This document shows positions 1-7,674 of a DNA stretch of 64,000 bases, piece by piece. The number at the start of each line of letters is the position of its first letter. The first letter of the stretch is position 1. The stretch comes from Bog-532 sp963830385. GTDB taxonomy: Bacteria > Actinomycetota > Actinomycetes > Streptosporangiales > Streptosporangiaceae. The notes beneath the pieces are model-generated. The model was not told the origin of the DNA. It saw only the letters and a program-made list of their open reading frames with translations, and ran no database searches. The translations under genes and the position numbers were made by a program. The stretch is from the NCBI GenBank assembly GCA_963830385.1, contig CAWHMD010000002.1, positions 558,001 to 622,000 of the forward strand, read 5' to 3'.

Positions 1-998
1 GCCGACCGTTCCAGCGCCCCGGCCAGGGCGAGCAGGTCGGCCCGGCGGGACAGCTGGCCACGGACCGCGGTCAGCGCCCGCTGCCCGTGCACCAGCGGCA
101 CCACCACGTCGCGGAGCTGGTGCCGCAGCCGCCGGGCGGCGTTGTCGCCCGGGCCGAACCAGGACAGCAGGCCGGTCAGGGTGGCGCGGTAGTCGCCCAG
201 CAGGGCGGTCAGCCGGCCCTCGGGGACGGCCGCGCCCAGGCTGTGCAGGGCGGCCGGACGCCAATGGGCCGGGCCCACGTCCAGCAGCCGGGCGGTGTGA
301 GCGGCGATCGTCCGGCCGTGGCGGTCCACGCCGGTGCCCCACCCGTCCACGTACCGGCGCAGCTCGTCCTGGCGGGCGGCGACCCGGGCCGGTTCGGCCG
401 CCCCGGCCTGCGCGGCGGCCAGCTCGGCGCGCCAGCCCTCGGCAGCCTCGGTCATCGCGGCGAACGTGGTGCGCAGCACCGACCAGGCCTCGGCGGCGAC
501 GGCCGGCTCACCCGGTACGGCGCCGGCCAGGCGGGCGAGCTGCGTGGCCAGCACTGGCGGCGCGGCGGTGGCTGCGACCGAGCCGCCGGATCCAGCGCCG
601 GGCGCGTCCGGGCCGAGCCGCCGGACCGACCGGTGCAGCTGGGCCGCGGCGGCGGTGAGCTGATACCACCGATCGCCGCCGGGACCGGGCCAGCGGACGG
701 CCACTCCCCAGCCGGCCAGCTGGTCCAGCCGCCGGTCGAGGGTGAGGCCGTCCAGCTGCTCGCCGAGCTGGCCGAGATCGCCGAGATCGCCGAGCCGGCG
801 GCGGAGCAGCGCCTCCAGGGCGGCCCGGGACACCCCGGTCAGCGAGCGGGCCTGCTCGTCCAGCAGCGTGTCCACGATCAGCCGGTACTGGGCCGCCGCC
901 GCGGCCGGCGCGGTGAGGTAGCTGGCCACGGCCAGCTCGCCGGGCAGCCCGGCCGGCGGCCAGGAGCTGGCCCCCTCGTCCCCGTCCGCATGATCCAC
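1..998 (-). CDS. DUF2397-family protein, Wadjet JetA-type (partial)
   Basis: Leftward frame of 332 codons without a stop; its 3' end lies beyond the left edge. The start is a GTG at 998, because an in-frame TAG sits only 9 bases upstream. The N-terminus carries YLTAP...YRLIVDTLL followed by a winged-helix-like stretch (LDGLTLDRRLDQLAGWGV, then WYQLT), a long Ala-rich helical part, and LRRYVDGWG about residue 215. This order of segments is that of DUF2397 (PF09660/TIGR02677) as I know the family. DUF2397 proteins are the JetA component of one class of Wadjet plasmid-defence systems, usually first in a jetABCD operon; here the gene is also the first in its direction, so partners would lie to the left, outside the window. 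The family call rests on memory of its architecture, not on a search. Confidence 0.6.
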   Translation of the reverse strand, partial: MDHADGDEGASSWPPAGLPGELAVASYLTAPAAAAAQYRLIVDTLLDEQARSLTGVSRAALEALLRRRLGDLGDLGQLGEQLDGLTLDRRLDQLAGWGVAVRWPGPGGDRWYQLTAAAAQLHRSVRRLGPDAPGAGSGGSVAATAAPPVLATQLARLAGAVPGEPAVAAEAWSVLRTTFAAMTEAAEGWRAELAAAQAGAAEPARVAARQDELRRYVDGWGTGVDRHGRTIAAHTARLLDVGPAHWRPAALHSLGAAVPEGRLTALLGDYRATLTGLLSWFGPGDNAARRLRHQLRDVVVPLVHGQRALTAVRGQLSRRADLLALAGALERS

Positions 999-1104
999 GC
1001 GGCGACGCTACCGTGCCTTTGTGGCGCGAGTTTCGCGTTTTGCCGCAAAAGAGGAACCCCGGCCCGATGCTGGCCATCCGGCTGAGCTGCCGATAATGGG
1101 CATC

Positions 1105-1866
1105 ATGCGCGCATTGATCACCAACGACGACGGGATCGACAGTCCCGGGGTGCGGATCCTGGCCCAGGTGGCCGTGGCCGCCGGGCTGGACGTGACCGTG
1201 GCCGCTCCCAACGGCGAACGCAGCGGCACCAGCGCCATGATGTCGGGGCTGGAAGCCGGCGGCAAGCTGCTGGTCGAGGACCGGAAACTGGACGGGCTGG
1301 AGGACGTGCCCACGGTCGCCGTGCAGGCCACGCCGGCCCTGATCGCCTTCGTCGGGCTGCACGGCGGCTTCGGCGAGCGGCCGGACATCATCTTGTCCGG
1401 CATCAACCGGGGCCCGAACCTGGGCCGGGCCATCCTGCACTCCGGGACGGTCGGGGCCGCGCTCACCGGCGCCTCGGCCGGGCTTCCGGCGATGGCGTTC
1501 TCGCTGGCCCGGGACGCCGCCCAGCACTGGGAGACCGCCGAAAAGGTCACGGCCCGCGCGCTCGACTGGTATCTGCAGCGCACCATCCCCGGCGTGGTGA
1601 TCAACGTGAACGCGCCGGACCGGCCGGCCGATCAGGTCCGCGGGCTGCGGGCGGCCCGGCTGACCGCCTACGGGGTGGCCAAGGTGACGGTCGGCGAGAC
1701 CCGGGACGGCTTCCTCCCGGTCACGTTCGCCCAGGTCGACGACCAGGCGACGGCGGACAGCGACTGGGCCCTGGTACGCGACGGCTGGGCCACCGTGACC
1801 GCGGTGCACGGGATCGGCGAGACCACCGAGGTGAACCTGGACACGCTGCCGGCGGGCGGCTTCTGA
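1105..1866 (+). CDS. surE: 5'-nucleotidase SurE
   Basis: 253-residue metal-dependent phosphatase that hydrolyses nucleoside 5'- and 3'-monophosphates in the cytoplasm. The N-terminus MRALITNDDGID holds the metal-binding Asp-Asp pair at residues 8-9. ERSGTS near residue 38, SGINRGPNLG near 101 and HSGTVGAALTG near 111 are the other conserved blocks. The start at 1105 fits the family N-terminus; an in-frame ATG at 1096 would add only three residues. It diverges from the DUF2397 gene with about 106 bp between them and converges on the MFS gene. Length is normal for the family. Confidence 0.93.
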   Translation: MRALITNDDGIDSPGVRILAQVAVAAGLDVTVAAPNGERSGTSAMMSGLEAGGKLLVEDRKLDGLEDVPTVAVQATPALIAFVGLHGGFGERPDIILSGINRGPNLGRAILHSGTVGAALTGASAGLPAMAFSLARDAAQHWETAEKVTARALDWYLQRTIPGVVINVNAPDRPADQVRGLRAARLTAYGVAKVTVGETRDGFLPVTFAQVDDQATADSDWALVRDGWATVTAVHGIGETTEVNLDTLPAGGF

Positions 1867-1899
1867 GCCACCCGCCGGCCGCGCACCTGACGGAGAAGG

Positions 1900-3369
1900 T
1901 CAGGCGTTGTCCCCCGCCGGGACCGGGGTCTGCGGAATCGTGTCACCGGCCACGGCCGCCGCCTCCGGCGCCGCGGGCTGGGTGGCGTACCGGCGCAGGG
2001 CCAGGTAGCTCACGACCACGCCGGCCAGGGTCAGCGCGATCGTCAGGATCAGCCCGGCGTGGTAGCCGTCGACGAAGGCGGCCGCCGGGTTAGTGCCGGT
2101 ACGCAGTTCGGCGCCCTGGCGGGACCGCAGCACGGCGCCGATGACGGTGACGCCGAGCAGCCCGGCCACCTCACGGGAGGCGTTCAGCAGGGCCGAGGCG
2201 ACCCCGGACCGCTCGGGCGGCATCGCCCCCAGGATCGCGTTGGTCAGCGGCATGTTCATCAGGCCGCCGCCCGCGCCGAAGACCAGGAACCCGGGCATCA
2301 TGCCGCCGAACGTGGCGTGCTGGCCCAGCATGAGGAACAGGACCAGGCCGCCCGCCATCAGCAGCATCCCGAGAGCCACCGTGCGGTGCGCGCCGATCCG
2401 GGCCGTGACCGGGCCGGCCAGGAACGAGAACAGGGCCATGGCCAGGGCCATCGGCACGAACGCGAGCCCCGCCTTGGTGGGCGAGAAGCCCAGGATGTCC
2501 TGCAGGTAGAGCGCGGTGAAGAAGTAGATCCCGAACACCCCGAACGCCCACAGCATCATCGTCGTGCTGCCGCCGCTGAACACCCGGTTGCGGAACAGCG
2601 ACAGCGCCACCATCGGGTGCGAGGCCCGGCTCTCGACCAGCACGAAGACCGCCGCGGCGACGGCCGCCAGCACGAACGCGCCGAGGATGACCGGTGACGT
2701 CCAGCCCCGGTCCTGGCCCTCGATCAGCGCGTAGACCAGCGAGAAGAGCATGACCGCGGACACGACCAGGCCGGGCATGTCGAGCCGCCGGGTCTGGCCC
2801 GCCGCACCGCCACGGGACTCGTCCATGGCGGGCACCGCGATGGCCGCGGTGATCACGCCGATCGGGACGTTGATGAAAAAGATCCAGCCCCAGTGCAGGT
2901 GCTGGCTGATGGAGCCGCCGACCAGCGGGCCGAAGGCCAGGCCGAGGGCGCCGATCGCGGTCCAGATGGCGACCGCCCGGGACCGCTCGCGCACGTCGTC
3001 GAAGGTGGCCAGGATGATGGCCAGCGTGGTCGGGACCATCAGGGCGGCCCCCAGGCCGGACACGGCCCGGCTGGCGATCAGTACTCCCCCGCTGCCGGCC
3101 AGCCCGGCCGCCAGCGACGAGGCGGTGAAGATGCCCAGGCCGATCAGGAACAGCCGCCGCCGGCCGTAGTGGTCGGCCAGCCGGCCTCCGGCCAGCAGCA
3201 GCCCCGCGAACACCAGCAGGTAGCTGCTGACCACCCACTCCAGCCCGGACACCGACAGGTGCAGGCTGCGCTGAATGGTCGGCAGGGCCACGTTGACCAC
3301 GTTGTTGTCGAGATAACTCATCAGGGTGGCCAGGCTGACCGCCACCAGGGCCCACCAGCGCCGTGACAT
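1900..3369 (-). CDS. MFS drug-efflux transporter, DHA2 (14-TM) family
   Basis: 489-residue proton-driven exporter of the EmrB/QacA type. The N-terminus RRWWALVAVSLATLMSYLDN leads into TM1 with the DHA2 motif LDNNVVNVALPTI; motif A (GRLADHYGRRR) follows TM2, and about fourteen hydrophobic segments can be counted. GAG rich in G upstream of the ATG serves as the ribosome site. It is transcribed away from a TetR gene beginning 126 bp off, and the two palindromes in between suggest that this regulator represses the pump. The substrate cannot be read from sequence. Confidence 0.9.
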   Translation of the reverse strand: MSRRWWALVAVSLATLMSYLDNNVVNVALPTIQRSLHLSVSGLEWVVSSYLLVFAGLLLAGGRLADHYGRRRLFLIGLGIFTASSLAAGLAGSGGVLIASRAVSGLGAALMVPTTLAIILATFDDVRERSRAVAIWTAIGALGLAFGPLVGGSISQHLHWGWIFFINVPIGVITAAIAVPAMDESRGGAAGQTRRLDMPGLVVSAVMLFSLVYALIEGQDRGWTSPVILGAFVLAAVAAAVFVLVESRASHPMVALSLFRNRVFSGGSTTMMLWAFGVFGIYFFTALYLQDILGFSPTKAGLAFVPMALAMALFSFLAGPVTARIGAHRTVALGMLLMAGGLVLFLMLGQHATFGGMMPGFLVFGAGGGLMNMPLTNAILGAMPPERSGVASALLNASREVAGLLGVTVIGAVLRSRQGAELRTGTNPAAAFVDGYHAGLILTIALTLAGVVVSYLALRRYATQPAAPEAAAVAGDTIPQTPVPAGDNA

Positions 3370-3431
3370 CTCGGCACCGCCTCTTTCCGTCGTCGGGTTT
3401 TCGCCAAGTCCTGTACTGCGGATCTATCCGT

Positions 3432-3456
3432 CGTACATGTACGCCGTATATGTACG
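3432..3456. promoter_or_regulatory. Tandem palindromic operator between MFS and TetR genes
   Basis: CGTACATGTACG (3432-3443) is a perfect 12-bp palindrome. One base later CGTATATGTACG (3445-3456) repeats it with one broken pair, a 13-bp repeat period. Their place between the divergent starts at 3369 and 3496 is what is expected of a TetR operator for the adjacent regulator. The pairing of this regulator with these sites is inference. Confidence 0.65.
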
Positions 3457-3495
3457 TTGTAGAGGCTGCCCTATACGGTGTATGGTTGTCAAGTG

Positions 3496-4188
3496 ATGGC
3501 AACGAAAACGACCTCCCAGGACGCCGACCGGCCCCGGCTCACCAAGAGCGCGGTGGTCGGCCGGGCGCTCGAGCTGGCCGACCGCGACGGGGCCGACGCC
3601 CTGACGATCCGGCGGCTGGCGACCGAGCTCGGCGTCACCCCGATGGCGCTGTACTGGCACTTCCGCAGCAAGGAAGAGCTGCTGGCGGCGCTGTGCGACC
3701 AGATCTGGGACGAGATCGACCTGAACGTGGACCAGAGCGCGCCGTGGCCGGACCAGCTCCGGGCGATGCTCGGGTCGCTGGTCGGGGTCCTGCGGGTGCA
3801 CCCGTCCGGGCCGCAGCTGATCCTGGCCCACGAGAAGGAGAGCTCCGCGTCCATGCGGGCGGCCGAGATCGCCCTCGCCCTGCTGCGCGGCGCGGGCTTC
3901 GACGCCCAGCAGGCCAGCGAGATCACCCGGGGCGCGCTGTGGCACGCGCTCAGCCTCGTGATGAGCGAGCCGGGCTTCGAGCCGGAGGTGAAGGCCAACC
4001 TGACCGACGCCGAGCGGGCCGAGCACCAGCGCCGCAAGCAGGTCAAGATCGCCCTGCTGCCCGCCGACGAGTTCCCGAGCCTGGTCGAGTGCGCGGTCCC
4101 GTTCACCACGGTCGACCCGGACTTCCACTACAAGTTCGGCATCGACCTGTTCATCGCCGGCGTCAAGGCCCTCGCCCCGCCCAGCTAG
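3496..4188 (+). CDS. TetR-family transcriptional regulator
   Basis: 230-residue repressor. Residues about 10-60 form the TetR helix-turn-helix: LTIRRLATELGVTPMALYWH followed by FRSKEELLAALCDQIW. The remainder is a ligand-binding helical domain resembling the TetR_C class of tetracycline-type regulators. The ATG at 3496 was chosen because it starts just before the DNA-binding domain; a GTG at 3478 would overlap the promoter region. It is divergent from the MFS pump. Its stop TAG overlaps that of the convergent RibD-like gene within one CTAG. Confidence 0.9.
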   Translation: MATKTTSQDADRPRLTKSAVVGRALELADRDGADALTIRRLATELGVTPMALYWHFRSKEELLAALCDQIWDEIDLNVDQSAPWPDQLRAMLGSLVGVLRVHPSGPQLILAHEKESSASMRAAEIALALLRGAGFDAQQASEITRGALWHALSLVMSEPGFEPEVKANLTDAERAEHQRRKQVKIALLPADEFPSLVECAVPFTTVDPDFHYKFGIDLFIAGVKALAPPS

Positions 4189-5360
4189 CCGAGGCGGCCG
4201 TCGAGCACGTTCGCGTTGACGGCGGCGGCGCGGGCGGCCAGGTCCGGGAGTTCCACCACGGTGAGGCCGGCCGCGCGGAGCTGCTCGGCGCCGCGGCCGG
4301 CGGTGAAGATGGGCGGCTCCCGCCAGGCGTACACCACCCGGGGGATGCCCGCGGCCAGGATGTGCTGGACGCAGGTGACCGGGCGCGAAGCCCGGTCACC
4401 GCACGGGACCAGCGAGCTGTACAAGGTGGCGGTGGCCAGGCGCGGGTCGGCCGGGCCGAGCTTGCGCAGGGCAACCTCCTCGGCGTGGTCCTGCGCCTGC
4501 TGTTCCCGGGAGAACCCGGTGGCCAGCACGTCCCCGTCGGCACCGACGATGACCGCGCCGACCGCGAACGCGGTGTCGGACGGCGGGCACTGCCGGGACA
4601 GCTCGATCGCCGCCCGCAGGAACCTCGCGTCGGCCCCGCCCGGGCCGAGCAGGTAGCGCAGCGCCACCACGCCGCCCAGGCGAGTGACCCCGGCCAGCGT
4701 CATCGGGTCGGCCGGCCCGGCCGGGTACGACCCGGGCAGAGCGAACCGGGGGGCCGCTTCCTCACCGACGAAGAACGGGGCCACCGCCAGCTGCAGCTCG
4801 TCGGCCAGGCCGGCGACCAGCACCTCGCGGAGCAATCGCGCACCGCCCTCGACGAGCACGCGATGGCACCCTTTTTCATCCAGATCAGAAAGCATGAACG
4901 GGACGGAAACGGGGTCACCGGCGTCGATGACGGCGGCCAGGGTCCCCAGCCGGGCGGACGCGGCCGGGACGGCGGCGCTGGCGCAGTAGACGAGCGGGCG
5001 GCCGGTGCCCGGCGTGCCGGTGCCGGACGTGCCCCGCCTGTCAGTGCCCGGCGTGACGGCGAAGAACCGGGCGGCCGGGTCGAGGTCGCCGTGGCTGGTC
5101 AGCGTGACCCGGACCGGGTGCTGCGGCCGGCCGGTCGCCAGCCGCCGGGCGCGCAGCTGCGGGTCGCGGATGAGCAGCCTGGGGTCATCCCGCCGGATCG
5201 TGTTCGCGCCGACCACGATCGCGTCGCTGCTGGCCCGCAGCTCATCGACCCGGGCCAGGTCGGCCGGCCCGGACAGGACCAGCCGGTCCGGGCCGGTGTC
5301 GTCGATCCGGCCGTCCACGGACATGGCGCAGCTGATCAGCACGTACGGGCGAGTCGGCAA
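4185..5360 (-). CDS. RibD-like bifunctional reductase/deaminase, swapped domain order
   Basis: 391 residues with two recognisable halves. Residues 1-240 match the RibD C-terminal, dihydrofolate-reductase-like domain (RPYVLISCAMSVDGRID; DAIVVGANTIRRDDPRL; VLVEGGARLL). Residues 245-391 match the zinc deaminase domain that normally stands first in RibD, with HAEE at 292 and PC at 319-320 plus Cys330 as ligands. The start is TTG at 5360, preceded by AAGGA five bases upstream; longer starts would add a tail lacking homology. The deaminase Cys-Cys spacing is nine rather than eight residues. No riboflavin genes are nearby, so it may serve a specialised pathway and not central riboflavin synthesis. 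Confidence 0.8.
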   Translation of the reverse strand: MPTRPYVLISCAMSVDGRIDDTGPDRLVLSGPADLARVDELRASSDAIVVGANTIRRDDPRLLIRDPQLRARRLATGRPQHPVRVTLTSHGDLDPAARFFAVTPGTDRRGTSGTGTPGTGRPLVYCASAAVPAASARLGTLAAVIDAGDPVSVPFMLSDLDEKGCHRVLVEGGARLLREVLVAGLADELQLAVAPFFVGEEAAPRFALPGSYPAGPADPMTLAGVTRLGGVVALRYLLGPGGADARFLRAAIELSRQCPPSDTAFAVGAVIVGADGDVLATGFSREQQAQDHAEEVALRKLGPADPRLATATLYSSLVPCGDRASRPVTCVQHILAAGIPRVVYAWREPPIFTAGRGAEQLRAAGLTVVELPDLAARAAAVNANVLDGRLG

Positions 5361-5467
5361 GGTGGTCCTTCGGCTGTTGCTGCTGGCGTTTGCTACTGGC
5401 GGGTAGCTCCGGTCGAGACTCAGTGATTTACTTAACACCCCAGGCCTCGGCAGGATGGCGGTACCCC

Positions 5468-6997
5468 ATGACAACATCCCAGACCTCCGACGCGGCCACG
5501 TTCGAGACGCTGAACCCGGCGACCGGCCAGGTCATCGCCGCGTTCCCGGTGGCCGGCCCCGAGCAGGCGGCGGCCGCGGTGAGCCGGGCCCGGGAAGCGT
5601 CGCGCTGGTGGGCGGACCTGGGCTGGCACGAGCGCCGCAACCGGCTGCAGGACTGGAAGTCGCACATCGTCCAGAAGCTCGACGAGCTGGCCATCGTGGT
5701 GCACGACGAGACCGGCAAACCGGCCGACGACGCCCGGCTCGAGATCGTGCTGGCGATCCTGCACATCGACTGGGCGGCCCGGCACGCGCGCCGGGTGCTG
5801 GGGCCGCACCGGGTGTTCAGCGGAGTGGCGGCGCTCAACCTGGCCGCCACCGTCGAGTACCAGCCGTTCGGCGTGATCGGCGTCATCGGCCCGTGGAACT
5901 ATCCGGTCCTCACCCCGATGGGCTCGATCGCCTACGCGCTGGCAGCCGGGAACGCGGTCGTCTTCAAGCCCAGCGAGTTCACCCCGGCAGTGGGCGAATG
6001 GCTGGTCGCCTCGTTCGCGCAGACCGCCGGCCGGGGCTCCCCGCAGCCGGTCCTCCAGCTGCTGACGGGGGACGGCCGGACCGGCGCGGCCCTCACCACC
6101 AGCGGCGTGGACAAGGTGGCGTTCACCGGCTCGGCCGCCACCGCCCGCAAGGTCATGGCGGCCGCCGCCGGGAACCTGACCCCGGTCATCGCCGAGTGCG
6201 GCGGCAAGGACGCGCTGATCGTGGACGCCGACGCCGACCTCAACGCGGCCGCCGACGCCGCCGCCTGGGGCGGCCTGTCCAACGCGGGCCAGACCTGCAT
6301 CGGCGTCGAGCGCGTGTACGTGGCCGACCCGGTGTACGAGACGTTCCTGGCCAAGCTGACCGAGCGGGTGGCGGCGCTGCGGCCGGGCAGCGGGGACGAC
6401 GCGTCCTACGGCCCGATGACGATGCCGTCGCAGATCGACGTGATCCGGCGGCACCTGACCGACGCGGTCGCGCGGGGCGGGCGCGCGCAGCCGGGGCCGC
6501 TGGAGTCGGCGGAGGACGCCATCGACGGCGGCTACGTCCGCCCGGTCATCCTGACCGACGTGCCGGAGGACGCGGCCGTGGTGCGGGAGGAGACGTTCGG
6601 CCCGACGATCACGGTCCGCCGGGTCGCGAGCCTGGAGGAGGGCATCCGGCTGGCCAACGCCAGCGCCTACGGCCTCGGCGCATCGATCTTCTCGGGGAGC
6701 CGGCGCCGTGCGGTCGCGGCGGCGCGGGTCCTGCGGACCGGGGCGGCCTCGGTCAACTCCGTGGTCAGCTTCATGCTCGTGCCGGCGTTGCCGTTCGGCG
6801 GGGTGGGCGAGTCCGGCTTCGGCCGCATCCATGGGGCGGACGGATTGCGCGAGTTCGCCCGCGCCAAGTCGATCGCCAGCCAGTGGATGAAGCCTCCGAT
6901 GAACGTGACCACGTTCGCGCGGACGGACAAGGACGTGGCGAGGACGCTGGGGATGGTTCGCTTCCTGCACGGCCGGCGGCGGTCGGGCCGCTCCTGA
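5468..6997 (+). CDS. Aldehyde dehydrogenase, NAD(P)-dependent
   Basis: 509-residue ALDH-superfamily enzyme oxidising an aldehyde to the acid. It opens with FETLNPATGQVIAAFPV, has the cofactor block IGPWNYPVLTPMGSIAYALAAGN, FKPSE, the general-base segment AECGGKD, the catalytic Cys in NAGQTCIGVERV near residue 280, and EETFGPTITV. The ATG at 5468 gives the standard N-terminus. It diverges from the RibD-like gene over a 107-bp promoter region. It is closest in style to succinate-semialdehyde or related dehydrogenases, but the substrate is not determined. The C-terminal FLHGRRRSGRS is a basic tail. Confidence 0.88.
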   Translation: MTTSQTSDAATFETLNPATGQVIAAFPVAGPEQAAAAVSRAREASRWWADLGWHERRNRLQDWKSHIVQKLDELAIVVHDETGKPADDARLEIVLAILHIDWAARHARRVLGPHRVFSGVAALNLAATVEYQPFGVIGVIGPWNYPVLTPMGSIAYALAAGNAVVFKPSEFTPAVGEWLVASFAQTAGRGSPQPVLQLLTGDGRTGAALTTSGVDKVAFTGSAATARKVMAAAAGNLTPVIAECGGKDALIVDADADLNAAADAAAWGGLSNAGQTCIGVERVYVADPVYETFLAKLTERVAALRPGSGDDASYGPMTMPSQIDVIRRHLTDAVARGGRAQPGPLESAEDAIDGGYVRPVILTDVPEDAAVVREETFGPTITVRRVASLEEGIRLANASAYGLGASIFSGSRRRAVAAARVLRTGAASVNSVVSFMLVPALPFGGVGESGFGRIHGADGLREFARAKSIASQWMKPPMNVTTFARTDKDVARTLGMVRFLHGRRRSGRS

Positions 6998-7039
6998 GGC
7001 TGGCGCCCGGCCTTGTGGCTCCCGGGCCTGGTGTGGCTC

Positions 7040-7210
7040 GGGGGATTGGGTGGCGGGTGTTCTCCGGCGAGTTCGGGTCCGCTTTCCCGCAGATACTGCG
7101 GTAAAACGTCCCCACATCGGAAGTACACACGCAGTGCCGAGGTGCCCGTGGCAGGTGGGATCGCCAGGTCTCGTGGGGCGGGTGTGAGCCTGCAGGCTCG
7201 TGGCTGTTGA
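7040..7210 (+). repeat. Dispersed palindromic repeat, copy 1
   Basis: The core at 7075-7113 is an imperfect inverted repeat with 17-base arms around GATAC (GGGTCCGCTTTCCCGCA / TGCGGTAAAACGTCCCC, 13 of 17 pairs). It is followed by ACATCGGAAGTACAC. The same core and tail occur at 60243-60296 with 33 of 39 and 13 of 15 identical bases. Weaker similarity continues on both sides (CTCGGGGG before, CGAGG and GGGGCGGGTGTGA after). The outer boundaries are estimates. Confidence 0.7.
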
Positions 7211-7247
7211 GGCCGGGGTGACGTCTCTTGCGGCTCGGGGCGGGGTG

Positions 7248-7276
7248 GCTCCCGGCCGGCTTAACCGGCCGGGAGC
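7248..7276 (+). terminator. Perfect 12-bp hairpin
   Basis: GCTCCCGGCCGG and CCGGCCGGGAGC are perfectly complementary around CTTAA. It lies 250 bp after the aldehyde dehydrogenase stop and has no T-tract, so it could be a weak terminator or part of the neighbouring repeat. Confidence 0.45.
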
Positions 7277-7674
7277 GCTCCCCCGAACACCGGGGTCCGA
7301 TGAGCCCCCGAGATCCATCGGCCCCGGTTGGCGACTGGTCGCTACTATCAGTAGCGGCTCCGGTCGGCCTGACGCAGGTTATGACCAAAAAGCAACCGAG
7401 TTATCAGTCACTTTTCGATCCTGACTGTTCACCCTGCGTGTTGGATACCTTGCCACAGCCCGACGCCAAAGTGAATACCTGCAGGTCGGTTATTGATCAC
7501 TTTTTGATACCGGCGTGTCTCGCTGCGTAAGCGTGACCGATAAATCCATCAAAATTGGACGCTATGCTCGCTACTCTACGTCACCGCTGCGGCCATCCTG
7601 GACTCTTTCGGAGCTTTCCCGCGAGCCCGGTACCAGCGCGAACATCCCGCCCAGGGCGACCGTAGGCTGGGATC

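Larger units (their letters stand above)
6998..7674. other. Intergenic region, 677 bp
   Basis: No convincing gene. It holds the dispersed palindromic repeat (7040-7210), a perfect 12-bp hairpin (7248-7276), and then a markedly AT-richer stretch from about 7360 to 7600. In that stretch two similar 26-bp blocks, 7400-7425 and 7489-7514, share about 18 positions (both contain GTTAT and TCACTTTT) at a period of 89 bp. No cobalamin-riboswitch B12 box was seen ahead of the adenosyltransferase gene. Confidence 0.6.

Noticed and set aside
1020..1075. Possible third copy of the dispersed palindrome (TTTTGC-C-GCAAAA near the surE start)
   Set aside because: Only short blocks agree with the copies at 7 and 60 kb; the tail CATCGGAAGT is absent and the stem is just six bases.
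7425..7480. PHO box (GTTCACC direct repeats) near 7427
   Set aside because: One good GTTCACC is followed by a poor second repeat; the pattern needs at least two at 11-bp spacing.
7228..7530. Short open frames in the intergenic region before the adenosyltransferase gene
   Set aside because: No ribosome site, no hydrophobic or family pattern, and codon use unlike the neighbours.
7280..7674. Cobalamin riboswitch upstream of the adenosyltransferase gene
   Set aside because: The B12-box and conserved core were not found by eye.
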